This document shows positions 5,699 to 6,984 of a stretch of 6,984 nt of DNA, piece by piece. The position numbers and the translations under genes were made by a program. The notes beneath the pieces are model-generated. The model made no database searches, was not told the origin of the DNA, and saw only the letters and a list, made by a program, of their open reading frames with translations. Location: NCBI GenBank assembly GCA_026989405.1, contig JALSJL010000011.1, forward strand, positions 1-6,984, written 5' to 3'. This stretch comes from Marinosulfonomonas sp. GTDB lineage: Bacteria > Pseudomonadota > Alphaproteobacteria > Rhodobacterales > Rhodobacteraceae. Numbering within the stretch: position 1 is the stretch's first letter; every line of letters starts with the position of its first letter.

Positions 5699-6984
5699 AT
5701 GGGGTTTCGGGCGGTCCTGCTGGGTGTCTTGATGCTGTTTGCCGCGGCCGGCCAACTGGCGGCGCAGGCGGCCTCGCTGTTGGCCGACAGCGTGCAGATT
5801 GACGGCGACTCGGTGGTGACGGCCAGCGGCAACGTCGAGGTTCTCGCCGAAGGCGTCCGCCTGACCGCCAGCCGGATTTCCTATGATTCGCGCACCGACA
5901 AGCTGACGATCGAAGGCCCGATCGTCCTGTCGCAGGGCGGCAATTCGGTGATCCTGGCCTCTTCCGCCGAACTGGACTCGCAACTGCGCAATGGCCTCCT
6001 GCGCTCGGCGCGGCTGGTTCTGGACCAGCAGTTGCAGCTTGCGGCCATTGAAATCAGCCGTGTCGACGGGCGCTATACCCAGCTTTACAAAAGCGTCGCG
6101 TCCTCGTGCCGGGTCTGTGCCGGACGCCAACCGCTTTGGGAAATCCGCGCCGAAAAGATCACCCACGACCAGCAGGCCCGGCAGCTGTATTTCGACAAGG
6201 CCCAGTTGCGGGTCGGCGGGATTCCGGTGTTCTACATTCCGCGCCTGCGCCTGCCCGACCCGACCGTCACCCGCGCCACCGGCTTTCTGGTTCCCGACAT
6301 CCGCACCTCGAGCCGCCTGGGGACAGGTCTGAAAATCCCGTATTTCATTGCCATCGGCGACTCGGTTGACCTGACGTTCACCCCCTACCTGTCGCCGGCC
6401 ACCGCAACGCTCGAGGCGCGCTACCGCCAGGCCTTCCGGCGCGGCCGCCTGCAGTTTGACGCAGCCCTGACCAGCGACAACCTGCTGCCCGGCCAGTTGC
6501 GCGGGTATCTGTCGGGCACAGGCTCATTCAGCCTGCCGCAGGATTTCGGCCTGAGCTTTGACCTCAACCTGACATCCGACCCGGGGTATCTGCTGGAATA
6601 CGGCTATTCGGGGAATGACCGCCTGGTGTCGAACATTTCGATCGACCGGACCCGTCCCGACCAGCACATCAGCGCAACCATCGCCAAGATAGAAACCCTG
6701 CGCGGCTCGGAACTGGCCATCGTCGACCAGCTGCCCGACTTTCTGGGCAGCGTCCGCCATGAAAAGCGCTTCTTCCCGGCGTCCATCGGCGGCCAGGGCA
6801 GTTGGGTGCTCGTCGCCGAACAGCATCGGCGGGTGTCCAATGCCGACCAGCTGGGCCGCGACGTCACCCATCTGGGCACGCGCCTGAACTGGGCGCGCAG
6901 CGACGTGTTCGGGCCGGGACTGGTGGGCAAACTGGGCGCAGAGCTTTCGGTGGATGCCTACCGGATCTCGCAAGACAGCACCTA
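5699..6984 (+). CDS. lptD: LPS-assembly protein LptD (partial, 3' end beyond right edge)
   Basis: LptD is the outer-membrane barrel that, plugged by lipoprotein LptE, inserts LPS into the outer leaflet. The frame is open for 428 codons to the edge; the family usually exceeds 700 residues, so much of the barrel is missing. Residues 1 to about 25 are a Sec signal peptide ending AAQAA. Residues about 27-125 form the OstA-type periplasmic jellyroll (SLLADSVQIDGDSVVTASGN and onward). C137 and C140 form a CxxC (SSCRVCAGRQPLWEIRAEKI) seen in alphaproteobacterial LptD. The conserved entry region GIPVFYIPRLRLPDPTVTRATGF lies around 174-196. Alternating strands consistent with the barrel continue from about 205. 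ATG 5699 lies 2 bp after the lptG stop; GAGGA (5685-5689) lies 9 nt upstream. It was recognised by translating through the window edge. Confidence 0.95.
   Translation, partial: MGFRAVLLGVLMLFAAAGQLAAQAASLLADSVQIDGDSVVTASGNVEVLAEGVRLTASRISYDSRTDKLTIEGPIVLSQGGNSVILASSAELDSQLRNGLLRSARLVLDQQLQLAAIEISRVDGRYTQLYKSVASSCRVCAGRQPLWEIRAEKITHDQQARQLYFDKAQLRVGGIPVFYIPRLRLPDPTVTRATGFLVPDIRTSSRLGTGLKIPYFIAIGDSVDLTFTPYLSPATATLEARYRQAFRRGRLQFDAALTSDNLLPGQLRGYLSGTGSFSLPQDFGLSFDLNLTSDPGYLLEYGYSGNDRLVSNISIDRTRPDQHISATIAKIETLRGSELAIVDQLPDFLGSVRHEKRFFPASIGGQGSWVLVAEQHRRVSNADQLGRDVTHLGTRLNWARSDVFGPGLVGKLGAELSVDAYRISQDST

Noticed and set aside
5318..6166. A 282-codon minus-strand frame opposite lptG and lptD
   Set aside because: Low-complexity antisense composition; both plus-strand genes are firmly identified here.

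Overview
The window is GC-rich DNA that looks chromosomal and alphaproteobacterial, most likely from the Rhodobacteraceae (Roseobacter/Rhodobacter relatives). I infer this from protein style: the LptF N-terminus and the LptD CxxC segment resemble those families as I know them, and pepA-holC stands head-to-head with the lipopolysaccharide-export genes. No database search was run. I see no insertion sequences, tRNA or rRNA genes, CRISPR arrays or phage genes.

Left part (1-1378). A minus-strand LuxR-type regulator starts at 382 and runs off the left edge. Its DNA-binding helix-turn-helix lies at the N-terminus, the reverse of the classical LuxR order. A good sigma70-like promoter and an 11-bp palindrome lie just upstream. 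A lipoprotein gene (545-1378, +) diverges from it. The lipoprotein has a clear lipobox and a glycine-rich, probably beta-barrel C-terminal domain that resembles transferrin-binding-protein-like (Slam-type) surface lipoproteins.

Middle part (1379-3346). holC (DNA polymerase III chi subunit) and pepA (leucyl aminopeptidase, M17) form a minus-strand unit read pepA then holC. The holC stop codon directly abuts the stop codon of the convergent lipoprotein gene. All expected PepA metal-binding and catalytic residues are present.

Right part (3347-6984). A 131-bp divergent region separates pepA from lptF. Then lptF, lptG and lptD run as a tightly packed plus-strand operon: lptF and lptG overlap by 4 bp, and lptD starts 2 bp after lptG. 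LptF and LptG are the membrane subunits of the ABC exporter that extracts LPS from the inner membrane. LptD is the outer-membrane translocon that inserts LPS at the cell surface. lptD is cut by the right edge.

Most of the window is conserved housekeeping DNA. The part most worth a second look is the divergent LuxR-like regulator / surface-lipoprotein pair at the left end. I found no clearly new multi-gene system.
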